Source: Sphingomonas abaci
GTDB lineage: Bacteria > Pseudomonadota > Alphaproteobacteria > Sphingomonadales > Sphingomonadaceae
Length of the DNA stretch: 64,000 bases
Assembly (NCBI RefSeq): GCF_014199625.1
Contig: NZ_JACHNY010000002.1
Span: forward strand, 248,001 to 312,000
Direction: 5' to 3'
Of the stretch, positions 19,001 through 26,790 are shown piece after piece; within the stretch, counting starts at the first letter, position 1, and every line of letters starts with the position of its first letter. The translations under genes and the position numbers were made by a program. The notes under the pieces are model-generated. The model did not search any database. It was not told the origin of the DNA and saw only the letters and a list, made by a program, of their open reading frames with translations.

Positions 19001-19504
19001 GATGCCGCCGCGCACGGCATAGTCGCCCTGGTCGTGGACCGTCTCGGTCCGCATATAGCCGTTCGCTTGGAGCAGTTGCGCCAGGCTTTCGCGATCGATC
19101 CGCTCGCCGGGGGCGAGCTTGGCGACGAGCTGACGGATGCGGAACGGGGTGAGGACGCGCTGCGTCGCGGCGTTGACCGTGGTCAGCAGCAGTTGCGGCC
19201 CCTTCGCCTTGACCTGGAGCCGGTGAAGCGCGGCGATCCGTTCGGCCATGACCCGCAGCGACGGCGAGGCGCGGTCATAAGGCAGGCAGTCCCAGGCGGG
19301 AAACTGCACCACTTCCAGCTCGGGCGCGAAATAGGGGGCGGTAGCGGCGATCGCGCGCATCGCCTGTTCGTCCGACGCGATGAAGACCGCCCGCGCCGGC
19401 GCCGCCCGCGCCAGGTCGGCGAGCAGCGACGGCAGGAACCCGCCGGGCACGCCGGCGAGCGTCAGCGGCTGGCGGGCGGCAAGGATGTGCGTCAGATCGG
19501 GCAT
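16037..19504 (-). CDS. mfd: transcription-repair coupling factor
   Basis: The 1155-residue DNA translocase removes RNA polymerase stalled at lesions and recruits UvrA. The domains run in the usual order: a UvrB-like N-terminal module (QFPAWDCLPYDRASPS), the RNA-polymerase-interaction domain (GDLVVHSDHGIGRYEGL, ALEYAGGDKLYVPVENLEVLTRYG), a RecG-like helicase core with Walker A GDVGFGKTEVALRAAF, DEEQRFGVTHKE (DEEQ box) and TLTATPIPRTL, and a C-terminal TRCF domain. Length is normal. It is preceded on the same strand by sdhE, with a palindromic repeat in the gap. Confidence 0.98.
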   Translation of the reverse strand: MPDLTHILAARQPLTLAGVPGGFLPSLLADLARAAPARAVFIASDEQAMRAIAATAPYFAPELEVVQFPAWDCLPYDRASPSLRVMAERIAALHRLQVKAKGPQLLLTTVNAATQRVLTPFRIRQLVAKLAPGERIDRESLAQLLQANGYMRTETVHDQGDYAVRGGIVDLFPSGEEQALRLDFFGDEIESVRTFDPADQRTTGRIDGFTLLPASEALLDADSVKRFRTRYRDTFGATATGDPLYQAVSDGRRMAGMEHWLPLFEEKLATLFDHLSGDTVLIRDQASGAAGEQRFEAIADYYENRKRAEAAQPGSYRPLPAKALYVDAEEWRRALDAATAHVATPFHEPPSPSVIDFEVDGPRDFAPERANQANVYEAVVEHVQTLRKQGRKPILASYSNGARERLGNLLKDHGLKGGKVAETWQDALGVADLAKSFGVALVVLPLDHGFTAPGVAVLTEQDMLGDRLVRRQKRKKSADAFLAELATLSPGDLVVHSDHGIGRYEGLTSIPVGKSPHDCVALEYAGGDKLYVPVENLEVLTRYGSGEDGAALDRLGGEAWQRRKSKMKERIREIAGELIATAAERALRAGEVAEPDSAGYPSFVDRFPYDETDDQDRAIDDVLNDLGAGRPMDRLIVGDVGFGKTEVALRAAFVAAMSGLQVAVVCPTTLLARQHYNNFVQRFEGFPIKIGRLSRLVGTAEAKAVKEGVASGDLDIVVGTHALLARGIGFKRLGLVIVDEEQRFGVTHKERLKALKADVHMLTLTATPIPRTLQMAMSGLRELSVIQTPPVDRLAVRTYVMPWDPVVLREALLREHYRGGQSFIVTPRVADLPDIEDYLREQVPEIRYVVAHGQMSATEVEERMSAFYDRKFEVLVSTTIIESGIDIPSANTMIVNRADRFGLAQLYQLRGRVGRSKTRAYAYLVTPPERQMTDAAEKRMKVLSDLDSLGAGFQLASHDLDIRGAGNLLGDEQSGHIKEVGYELYQSMLEEAILEAKSGGAFERPRDFSPQITVDAPILIPEDYVPDLDLRMGLYRRLNELEKREEIEAFAAEMIDRFGPLPDPTDNLIRVIEIKLNARKACIAKMDVGVRGVLVSFHDDRPPNVEGLLAYVERLKEVAKLRPDGKLVLNRAWPDAKSRLHGALQLSKGLAKAAR

Positions 19505-19620
19505 TCAGGTCTCGCTACGCGCTCCGCTGGGGGAGCGATGGGACGGGAAGATGGGCAACGCGCGGCATCGCCAAATCGCCTGCCGGCAAGGGGAGGCATT
19601 GCGAAGCTTGCCCTACCATC

Positions 19621-19700
19621 CCGGCGAAGGCCGGGGTCCAGTTACGGAACGACCGTGGTAACTCATCGGTGTCTCCCAACTGGACCCCGGCCTTCGCCGG
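19621..19700. repeat. palindromic intergenic repeat, copy B (perfect arms)
   Basis: Two 23-base arms (19621-19643 and 19678-19700) are exactly complementary, beginning CCGGCGAAGGCCGGGGTC, around a 34-base loop. It lies in the 266-base gap between sdhE and mfd, both leftward, and could also act as a transcript-folding element. Beyond the repeat I see nothing in that gap. It is the best-preserved of four copies in the window. Confidence 0.85.
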
Positions 19701-19770
19701 GCTGGTATGGGGTCTTGGGCAAGATGTAGAGCTTTGCAATAATTGTCCTTCAGAGAAGGAATACAGCGGC

Positions 19771-20037
19771 CTAGCGCGACACCGGCACGAAGTTCAGCGC
19801 ACGCATCGTCTGCATCATCGGGCTTTCCCATTGCGGCGGGCAGGGGATGGAGCCGATCGCCCAGCCCATGATGTCGACATCCTGTTCCTCCAGCAGGGCC
19901 TCGAACCAGTCGAGCTGGTCGGGCGTCCAGTCCAGATGATGCGCGTCGAAATAGCCGCCGATCATCAGATCGGCCTCGCGCGTGCCGCGATGCCAGGCGC
20001 GGAAGCGCAGGCGTTTCAGCCGGATTTCGTGGTCCAC
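19771..20037 (-). CDS. sdhE: succinate dehydrogenase assembly factor 2 (SdhE/CptB family)
   Basis: The 88-residue protein has the family signature RFRAWHRGTREADLMIGGYFD, including the RGxxE motif used to help attach FAD to the SdhA flavoprotein. The helical C-terminal part (WFEALLEEQDVDIMGWAIG) is also typical. The start is GTG 20037, with GGGA about 10 bases upstream; a TTG at 20052 could extend it by five residues. It is divergent from recG and upstream of mfd. Confidence 0.9.
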   Translation of the reverse strand: MDHEIRLKRLRFRAWHRGTREADLMIGGYFDAHHLDWTPDQLDWFEALLEEQDVDIMGWAIGSIPCPPQWESPMMQTMRALNFVPVSR

Positions 20038-20132
20038 ATTCGTTCCCGTCAATCGAAAGCCGGCATGTCGGACCGGAAAGCCGCCGGGTCAACTGGAAGA
20101 TGCACACGATCGCTGGCATGAGGCGGCCCGTC

Positions 20133-22181
20133 ATGCGTCCCGAAATCCTCAATCCCCTGTTCGCCGAAGTCACTGCGCTGAAAGGCGTAGGAGCCGCGCT
20201 CGCCAAGCCGCTCGACCGGCTGGGCCTGGTGCGCGTCGTCGATGTCGCTTTCCATTTGCCGACCGGTCATGTCGACCGGCTGCCGCGCACCGAGCTGATG
20301 AGCGCGGATGCGGGGCGGATCATCGCGATCACGCTGACCCCGATGTCCTATCGCGACGGCAATGGCCGCTCGCCGACGCGGGTGATGGCGAGCGACCGCG
20401 AGGGCAATGTCGTCGCTCTGGTCTATTTCGGTGGCCACCCCGGCTGGGCGAAGAAGCTGTTGCCGCTGGGCGAGCCGAAACAGGTGTCCGGCCGCCTCGA
20501 CCAGTATGGCCAGGACCTGCAGATCGTCCATCCTGAGCTGGCCGATCAGGGTGAGCCGATGCGCGAACGCGAGTCCGTTTATCCGCTGTCCGAGGGGTTG
20601 ACCTCGCGCCGGCTGGCCGGATTCGTCGAGCAGGCGCTAGCGCGCGCGCCCGAGCTGCCGGAATGGATCGACGCCGGGCTGAAGGCGAAGCGCGAATGGC
20701 CCGACTGGCGCGAGGCACTGGTCCGCATCCATGCCGACCCGACGGACGCCAAGGCGCGCGAGCGGCTGGCCTATGACGAGGTGTTCGCCAACCAGCTGGC
20801 GATGACGCTGGTCCGCGCCGATACGCGCAAGCGGCGCGGTCGGGCGCTGCTGGGCGACGGTCGGCTGCGCGACCAGCTGCGGCTGCCGTACACGCCCACC
20901 GGTGCGCAAAGCCGCGCGGTGGCGGAGATCGAGGGCGATCTCCGCCAGCAGGCGCCGATGCTCCGCCTGCTCCAGGGCGATGTCGGCTCGGGCAAGACGC
21001 TGGTCGCGGCGATGGCGCTGCTCATCGCGGTGGAGGCGGGCGCGCAGGGCGCGATGCTGGCCCCGACCGAGATCCTGGCGCGGCAGCATTACGAATCGCT
21101 GCGGCGATTGCTCGCCGGCTTGCCGATCACCATCGCCGTGCTGACCGGCCGGGACAAGGGCCGCGCGCGCGAGGCGACGTTGATGGGCCTGGCGGACGGA
21201 TCGATCGATATCCTTGTCGGCACCCACGCCATCTTCCAGGAGGCGGTCGCCTATCGTGACCTGGCGCTGGTGGTGGTGGACGAGCAGCATCGGTTCGGCG
21301 TGGCGCAGCGGCTGCTGCTTCAAGAAAAGGGCCGCAGCCCGCATCTCCTGGCGATGACCGCGACGCCGATCCCGCGCACGCTGACCCTGGCGCAATATGG
21401 CGAGATGGACGTCAGCCGGCTCGACGAGATGCCGCCCGGCCGCGAGCCGATCGAGACGCGGGTCGTGTCCGAGGACCGGCTGGACGAGGTCGTCGATGCG
21501 ATCGGTCGCCACATCGCCGATGGCGGCCAGGCCTATTGGGTGTGCCCACTGGTCGAGGAAAGCGAGAAATCCGACCTCGCTGCCGCCGAGGCGCGCGCGG
21601 AGTCGCTGTCGGCGCGGTTCGGCGAGCGGATCGGCGTGGTCCATGGCCGCATGAAGCCCGCCGAAAAGGATGCGGTGATGGAGGCCTTCTCCGCCAACCG
21701 CCTGTCGGTGCTGGTCGCGACGACGGTGATCGAGGTCGGCGTCGACGTGCCCAATGCGACGCTGATCGTGATCGAACATGCCGACCGTTTCGGCCTGGCG
21801 CAGCTCCACCAGCTCCGGGGCCGCGTCGGGCGGGGCGGGGGGCTGTCGCGTTGCCTGTTGCTGCGCGGCAGTTCGCTGTCGGAAACGTCGCGCGCGCGTC
21901 TCGCCTTGATGCGCGAGACGAATGACGGCTTCCGCATCGCCGAGGAGGACCTGCGGCTGCGCGGCGGCGGCGAGATGCTCGGTACGCGCCAGTCGGGCGA
22001 CGCCGCTTTCCGCCTCGCACCGCCCGAGTTGCTGCCGGACCTGCTGCAATGCGCGCAGGACGATGCCCGGCTGCTGATCGATCGCGACGGCGGCCTGCAA
22101 GGTGGTCGCGGCCAGGCGGCGCGGATCGCGCTCTATCTGTTCGAGCGCGAGGCGGGGGTGGCGCTGCTGCGATCCGGCTGA
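20133..22181 (+). CDS. recG: ATP-dependent DNA helicase RecG
   Basis: The 682-residue helicase reverses stalled forks and branch-migrates Holliday junctions. An N-terminal wedge/OB domain (LKGVGAALAKPLDRLGL, DVAFHLPTGHVDR) is followed by the motor: LLQGDVGSGKTLVAAMALL (Walker A), VDEQHRFGVAQR (DEQH box), LAMTATPIPRTL, and the C-terminal TTVIEVGVDVPNATLIVIEHADRFGLAQLHQLRGRVGRG. The start is ATG 20133, with GAGG upstream; in-frame ATGs at 20100 and 20118 are possible. It diverges from sdhE. Confidence 0.97.
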   Translation: MRPEILNPLFAEVTALKGVGAALAKPLDRLGLVRVVDVAFHLPTGHVDRLPRTELMSADAGRIIAITLTPMSYRDGNGRSPTRVMASDREGNVVALVYFGGHPGWAKKLLPLGEPKQVSGRLDQYGQDLQIVHPELADQGEPMRERESVYPLSEGLTSRRLAGFVEQALARAPELPEWIDAGLKAKREWPDWREALVRIHADPTDAKARERLAYDEVFANQLAMTLVRADTRKRRGRALLGDGRLRDQLRLPYTPTGAQSRAVAEIEGDLRQQAPMLRLLQGDVGSGKTLVAAMALLIAVEAGAQGAMLAPTEILARQHYESLRRLLAGLPITIAVLTGRDKGRAREATLMGLADGSIDILVGTHAIFQEAVAYRDLALVVVDEQHRFGVAQRLLLQEKGRSPHLLAMTATPIPRTLTLAQYGEMDVSRLDEMPPGREPIETRVVSEDRLDEVVDAIGRHIADGGQAYWVCPLVEESEKSDLAAAEARAESLSARFGERIGVVHGRMKPAEKDAVMEAFSANRLSVLVATTVIEVGVDVPNATLIVIEHADRFGLAQLHQLRGRVGRGGGLSRCLLLRGSSLSETSRARLALMRETNDGFRIAEEDLRLRGGGEMLGTRQSGDAAFRLAPPELLPDLLQCAQDDARLLIDRDGGLQGGRGQAARIALYLFEREAGVALLRSG

Positions 22182-22244
22182 GTTTCGCAGGCAACGGTGA
22201 CGGAAGATGCGCGACCATGCATCTGGGCTGGTCAGGGGGAACCT

Positions 22245-22835
22245 GTGATCGCGAATCAGCTTGTCGCCTGGGTCGGTAGCCACATCCTGCCGCATGAGCG
22301 GCGGTTGCGGACATGGCTGCGCGCGGCCTTTCCAGCGGTGGATGTGGATGACGTGGTGCAGGAGACCTATTGCAGGATCGCGGGGTTGGATCGCTACGAT
22401 CATATCGCCGACCCCCGGCGCTATCTGTTCCGCACCGCGCGCAACGTGGTGCTGGAGCAGATCCGGCGCGACCGGGTGGTGAGCATCGAGGCGGCGAGCG
22501 GGCTGGCGGAATTGGAACTCGCGCCCGAGGAGGGGCAGTCGCCCGAAGAGATCGTCGCCAGTCGTCATGCGTTGCGACGGATCGAAGCATTGATCGACGC
22601 GCTGCCCGACCGCGCGCGCCAGGTGTTCCGGCTGCGCAAGATAGAGGGCGTGGCGCAACGCGAGATCGCGGCGCGGTTGCGCATTCCTGAGACAGCGGTG
22701 GAGAATGACGTGGCGCGGGGACTGCGCCGCATCCTTGACCAGCTGACCGAGGAGGAGAAGGCGGAATTGCCGATCCGGCGGCGGCCTTCGCGTCCCGGGA
22801 TGCGTCTGGGGCTGCGGCCGGGAGGTTGGCGATGA
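22245..22835 (+). CDS. ECF-type RNA polymerase sigma factor (FecI-like)
   Basis: The 196-residue extracytoplasmic-function sigma factor has region 2 (RRLRTWLRAAFPAVDVDDVVQETYCRIA, DPRRYLFRTARNVVLEQIRRDR) and region 4 (IDALPDRARQVFRLRKIEGVAQREIAARL with helix-turn-helix). The start is GTG 22245 behind AGGGGGA; a GTG at 22197 could lengthen it by 16 residues. The stop overlaps the FecR gene in ATGA. Family knowledge: such sigma factors are held by the FecR anti-sigma and released when the paired TonB receptor binds its ligand, here the receptor at 23887. Confidence 0.92.
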   Translation: MIANQLVAWVGSHILPHERRLRTWLRAAFPAVDVDDVVQETYCRIAGLDRYDHIADPRRYLFRTARNVVLEQIRRDRVVSIEAASGLAELELAPEEGQSPEEIVASRHALRRIEALIDALPDRARQVFRLRKIEGVAQREIAARLRIPETAVENDVARGLRRILDQLTEEEKAELPIRRRPSRPGMRLGLRPGGWR

Positions 22836-23773
22836 TCGACGAGCTTGCCTGCCGCTGGGCCGCCGCGATCGATCGCGGCCTGGTCGATGACGAACCGGCG
22901 AACCTGGACGCATGGCTGGGGGAGGACCGTCGCCATCGCGGGGCGCTGCTGCGTGCGCAAGCGGCCCTCAGCTTGCTTGATCGCGCGCGCGCCCTGTCGG
23001 GGCCTTCGGACGACGGCATGCAATGGCGCGCGCGCGCGCCTGCCAGGGCCTGGCGGATCACCGGCACGGCGGCAGCGGCGCTGCTGGTGGCTGGGGCGGG
23101 TATTGCGCTCTGGCCCAGCCCAGCCGCCCGGATCGAGACTTCGGTCGGCGAAGTGCGCCGGACGCCCCTGTCCGACGGGTCGATCGCGGTGGTCAACAGC
23201 GGCACCCGGTTGCGGGTCACCTTCACGCCTGGGCGCCGCGATGTCGAGGTGCAGGAGGGCGAGGCCTGGTTTCAGGTCGCACATAATCCGGCACGTCCCT
23301 TCGTCGTGGCGAGCGGACCAGTGCGGGTTCAAGCGATCGGCACCGCCTTCGACGTGCGCCGCTTGGCAGGCCGTTCCGACATCGTCGTGACGCGCGGCGT
23401 GGTGAAGCTGTGGTCGGTGAACAGCCCGGATCATGCGATCCGCGTGGCCGCAGGAGAAGGGGCGGTGATCGATGCCGACGGAGCTGCAAGGCTGCGCCGG
23501 GTGTCGGCGGAGACAACCGACCAGAAGCTCGCCTGGCGCGAGGGGCGGATCGTGCTGGACGACATGACCATGGGTGAGGCGGTGGCGGCGTTCAACCGCT
23601 ATAATGGCGATCGGCTGGCGGTCGCGCCGTCGCTGGCGGGGCGGCGCGTCGTCGGCTGGTTCCGCACCGACGATGTCGACGGATTTGCGACCGCCAGCGC
23701 AGCGATGGTCGGCGGCCGCGTCGAACGGCGCAACGTGGCGGGGCAGGGCGAGGTGACGGTGATCCTGCCCTGA
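22832..23773 (+). CDS. FecR-type anti-sigma factor / transmembrane regulator
   Basis: The 313-residue protein has a cytoplasmic N-terminal sigma-binding segment (ACRWAAAIDRGL, NLDAWLGEDRRHRGALLRAQAAL), a transmembrane helix near 74-93, a periplasmic FecR domain (TSVGEVRRTPLSDGSIAVVNSGT, EVQEGEAWFQVAHNPARPFVV, IGTAFDVRR) and a C-terminal STN-like domain (MTMGEAVAAFNRYNGDRL). It relays a signal from the TonB receptor to the sigma factor. Its ATG overlaps the sigma stop and a GGGAGG sits upstream. Confidence 0.92.
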   Translation: MIDELACRWAAAIDRGLVDDEPANLDAWLGEDRRHRGALLRAQAALSLLDRARALSGPSDDGMQWRARAPARAWRITGTAAAALLVAGAGIALWPSPAARIETSVGEVRRTPLSDGSIAVVNSGTRLRVTFTPGRRDVEVQEGEAWFQVAHNPARPFVVASGPVRVQAIGTAFDVRRLAGRSDIVVTRGVVKLWSVNSPDHAIRVAAGEGAVIDADGAARLRRVSAETTDQKLAWREGRIVLDDMTMGEAVAAFNRYNGDRLAVAPSLAGRRVVGWFRTDDVDGFATASAAMVGGRVERRNVAGQGEVTVILP

Positions 23774-23886
23774 AACAGGATCCGGTATAAAAAGACCGCA
23801 TCGGCACCGACGGATTCCCCGCCACGGTTCATCCTTGGATGAGCGCCATACGAAGCGCAGACAATGATCGTTCAGGGAGGGGTGTG

Positions 23887-26790
23887 ATGCGGACCAGCCG
23901 CTATTCCATTATGTCCATGATATCGATGCCGATGGTTTCGGCGATGGCGATCGGCGTGGGGCTCGCTCCCGCGGCCGCGGCCGCGGCCGCCCAGTCGACG
24001 GTGCGGCGGTTCGACGTGGCACGCCAGCCCGCCTCGGCCGGCATCGTCCGCTTCGCGCAGCAGGCGGGCATCCAGATCTTGGCCCCGAGCAACGCGACGC
24101 GCGGCGAAACGGTCGCCGCCGTGCGCGGCCAGTTCAGGGTCGAGGATGCGCTGCGCCGCCTGATCGCGCCCAGCCGGTTGCGCCTCGTATCGTTCGACGG
24201 GCGGACCGCGGTGATCACCGCGGCCACGGCCGCGCCCCTGGCGCGACCGATCGCCTTCGCGCCGGGGCCGCAGTCCGGCACCGCCAGTCCGGCCGACCCG
24301 TCGACGCCCGCCACGCCGCCCGGTGCCGAGCCTGCGGCATCAGACGACAGCCAGGCTGAGATCATCGTCACCGGCAACACCTCCGACCGACGCACCTTGT
24401 TCAACTCCTCCTCCAACGTCACGCTGGCGAGCGCCGCGGATCTGCTGCGCAAGGCGCCGCGCTCGACGGCCGAGACGCTGGAGCTGGTGCCCGGCGTGTT
24501 CGTCGAGGGAACAGCGGGGCCGATCTCGAACAACTATTCGGTGCGCGGCCTGCGCGGCGGCGGCCAGACCTTCATCACGCTGGAAGAGGATGGCATGCCC
24601 ATCCTCTACAATGGCGCGAGCGCGGATTTTTACTTCCAGAACGATATCACCATCAACCGGCTGGAAGCGGTGGAGGGCGGCACCTCGGGCATCCTCGCAC
24701 CGAACGGCGCGGGCGCGACGATCAACTTCATCTCGCTGAAGCCCGATCACGAACGCGCGACCGCGATGGTGCGCTATACCGGCACCACCTATGGCGACCT
24801 TCGCGCCGACGGCTATTTCTCCGCGCCGATCGCCGATGGCTGGGCGTTCAACGTCGGCGGCTATGTCACGTCGCAGAAAGGCGTGCGGCGGACGCCCTTC
24901 ACTTTCAACGCCTATGACGTGAAGGCGATGCTGGAGAAGAAGTTCGACAATGGCGGCTACCTGCGCCTGACGCTGAAACATGGCGACAAACATTTCCCCT
25001 ATTATGCGGGAATGCCGTTCCGCGTCACCGCTGGTGGCGAGATCGACAGCGTCCCGGGCTTGAACCTGAAGCGTGATGATGTCGGCGGACGATCCTTCAC
25101 CCAATTTCTCGTCCCCAATGCGCCGGCCACGGGTGAGCCGCTACGCCGGTTCAGTTCGGTCGACGGGATCCATGTCAAGGCTACGACCTATCGGCTCGAC
25201 CTGGAAGTGCCGGTCAGCGAGAGCCTTCGCCTGTTCGGCCGGGCGCGCTATCTGGACGGCTCCTACGACTTCAACGGAATCTTTCCCGGCAGCGGATCGG
25301 GCACGGCGGGCCTGACTTCCGCGATCACCTATCTGACGCCGGCCAGCTCGCCGCTCGCGGGACTGACCCCGCTCCAGGGATCGTCATCGACCTACTTCCA
25401 GGTCGCGGCGCAGCGCTTCCCCGGCGTCGCCCAATACGGGTTGCGCGACATGCGCACCGGCCAGGTGATCGCGCGGTCGGATGCCGCGACGCTCAATGCG
25501 CTGAACGGCAACGGCCTGCTCCAACAGACGGTGCTGAACCACCAGACGCTGGCGACGAGGGATTTCGGCAGCGACTTCGGGGTCAAATGGGATGCCGGCG
25601 GCAGCGGCATCGACAATTCGCTGACCGTGGGTGGGATGGTCTACAATGTCCGGCGGCGCAACAACCAGTCGGCGGTGGCGACCGTACTGAACGATGTCGG
25701 CAACAATTCCTCGGTCTACGACATGGTGGCGTTGAACGCGGCGGGCGGGGTGCTGGGGTCGCTGACCAACAACGGCATGGTCAATTACGGCAATTGGGGC
25801 CAGGGCCTGTTCAACGACGAGGTCACGTCGCTCTCCGCCTATTTCAACGACGAACTGACGATCGGCGAGCGCCTGCACGTCGACTTCGGTGCGCGCTACG
25901 AGCATCAGCACGTCCGCGTCGATATCGGCCAGAGCGCCGCGGTCAACGCGGCGGTGCCGGCGGGTACGCCCGGCCTGTATGATAATGTCGGCAGCACCTT
26001 CAACGGCCGCTACGATCGCCAAACCGCGACCTACCAGGACTGGGCCTATACGCTCGGCGTCAATTACGAGTTGACCGACCATGTCGCGCTCTATGCACGC
26101 GGGGCCCATGGCTTCCAGACCAATGGCGGCGACACGGGCGGCACTCACGCGCCGACCGGCCTCACGCTCTACGAGGGCGGCGTGCGGTTGCGGACGACCG
26201 GGTTCAACGCCTCGTTGATCGGCTTCCGCACCGAATTCCGCGACCAGTCCTATCAGTTCATCGATCCCGCCAACCCGGCACAGGCAAGCAACGCGCTGGC
26301 CGACAACACCACCAACGGCGTGCAGGCGGACGCGACGCTGCGACCGCTGTCCTTCTTCAGCGTCGATGCGCAAGGCGTTTATCAGAGACCCAAGCTCGGC
26401 AACCTGCGGTTCAATGGCGTCGCGCAACCGCAATATGACGGCAACACACCGGAACGCACGCCGAAAATGCTGCTGACGGTCACCCCCGCCTTCATCCTGC
26501 CGGACGGGTTGGGCGAGATTTACGGACGCTGGAAATATATCGGCAAGATTTTCGCCGACAGCGGCAACGGCATCGCCCTGCCAGCGTACAGCGTGTTCTC
26601 GGTCGGCGCGAGCGTCGATGTCTCGCCCCGGCTCAACCTGTCGGTCAGCGTCGACAATCTGACCAACGCCAAGGGCTTCACCGAGGGCAATCCGCGCCAG
26701 GGTCAGACCCAGTCGATCGTCGACGGCTATTTCTACGGCAGGGCGATCGTCGGGCGCAACGCGCTCGTCTCCGCGACGCTGAAGCTGTGA
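23887..26790 (+). CDS. TonB-dependent receptor with STN signalling domain (FecA-like)
   Basis: The 967-residue outer-membrane transducer has a signal peptide with an alanine run, then an STN domain at about 30-110 (RRFDVARQPASAGIVRFAQQAG, VEDALRRLIAPSRLRLV) that contacts FecR. The Ser/Pro-rich linker is followed by a TonB-box-like EIIVTGN, the plug (VPGVFVEGTAGPISNNYSVRG, ITINRLEAVEGGTSGILAPNGAGATINF) and a 22-strand barrel ending in an amphipathic strand (NALVSATLKL). The start is ATG 23887 behind GGGAGGGG. Ligand unknown; iron complexes or an oligosaccharide are both possible. It is coupled by GTGA to the next gene. Confidence 0.93.
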   Translation: MRTSRYSIMSMISMPMVSAMAIGVGLAPAAAAAAAQSTVRRFDVARQPASAGIVRFAQQAGIQILAPSNATRGETVAAVRGQFRVEDALRRLIAPSRLRLVSFDGRTAVITAATAAPLARPIAFAPGPQSGTASPADPSTPATPPGAEPAASDDSQAEIIVTGNTSDRRTLFNSSSNVTLASAADLLRKAPRSTAETLELVPGVFVEGTAGPISNNYSVRGLRGGGQTFITLEEDGMPILYNGASADFYFQNDITINRLEAVEGGTSGILAPNGAGATINFISLKPDHERATAMVRYTGTTYGDLRADGYFSAPIADGWAFNVGGYVTSQKGVRRTPFTFNAYDVKAMLEKKFDNGGYLRLTLKHGDKHFPYYAGMPFRVTAGGEIDSVPGLNLKRDDVGGRSFTQFLVPNAPATGEPLRRFSSVDGIHVKATTYRLDLEVPVSESLRLFGRARYLDGSYDFNGIFPGSGSGTAGLTSAITYLTPASSPLAGLTPLQGSSSTYFQVAAQRFPGVAQYGLRDMRTGQVIARSDAATLNALNGNGLLQQTVLNHQTLATRDFGSDFGVKWDAGGSGIDNSLTVGGMVYNVRRRNNQSAVATVLNDVGNNSSVYDMVALNAAGGVLGSLTNNGMVNYGNWGQGLFNDEVTSLSAYFNDELTIGERLHVDFGARYEHQHVRVDIGQSAAVNAAVPAGTPGLYDNVGSTFNGRYDRQTATYQDWAYTLGVNYELTDHVALYARGAHGFQTNGGDTGGTHAPTGLTLYEGGVRLRTTGFNASLIGFRTEFRDQSYQFIDPANPAQASNALADNTTNGVQADATLRPLSFFSVDAQGVYQRPKLGNLRFNGVAQPQYDGNTPERTPKMLLTVTPAFILPDGLGEIYGRWKYIGKIFADSGNGIALPAYSVFSVGASVDVSPRLNLSVSVDNLTNAKGFTEGNPRQGQTQSIVDGYFYGRAIVGRNALVSATLKL

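Noticed and set aside
16070..19729. A 1219-codon plus-strand frame opposite mfd
   Set aside because: It is antisense to a textbook mfd gene and has biased composition.
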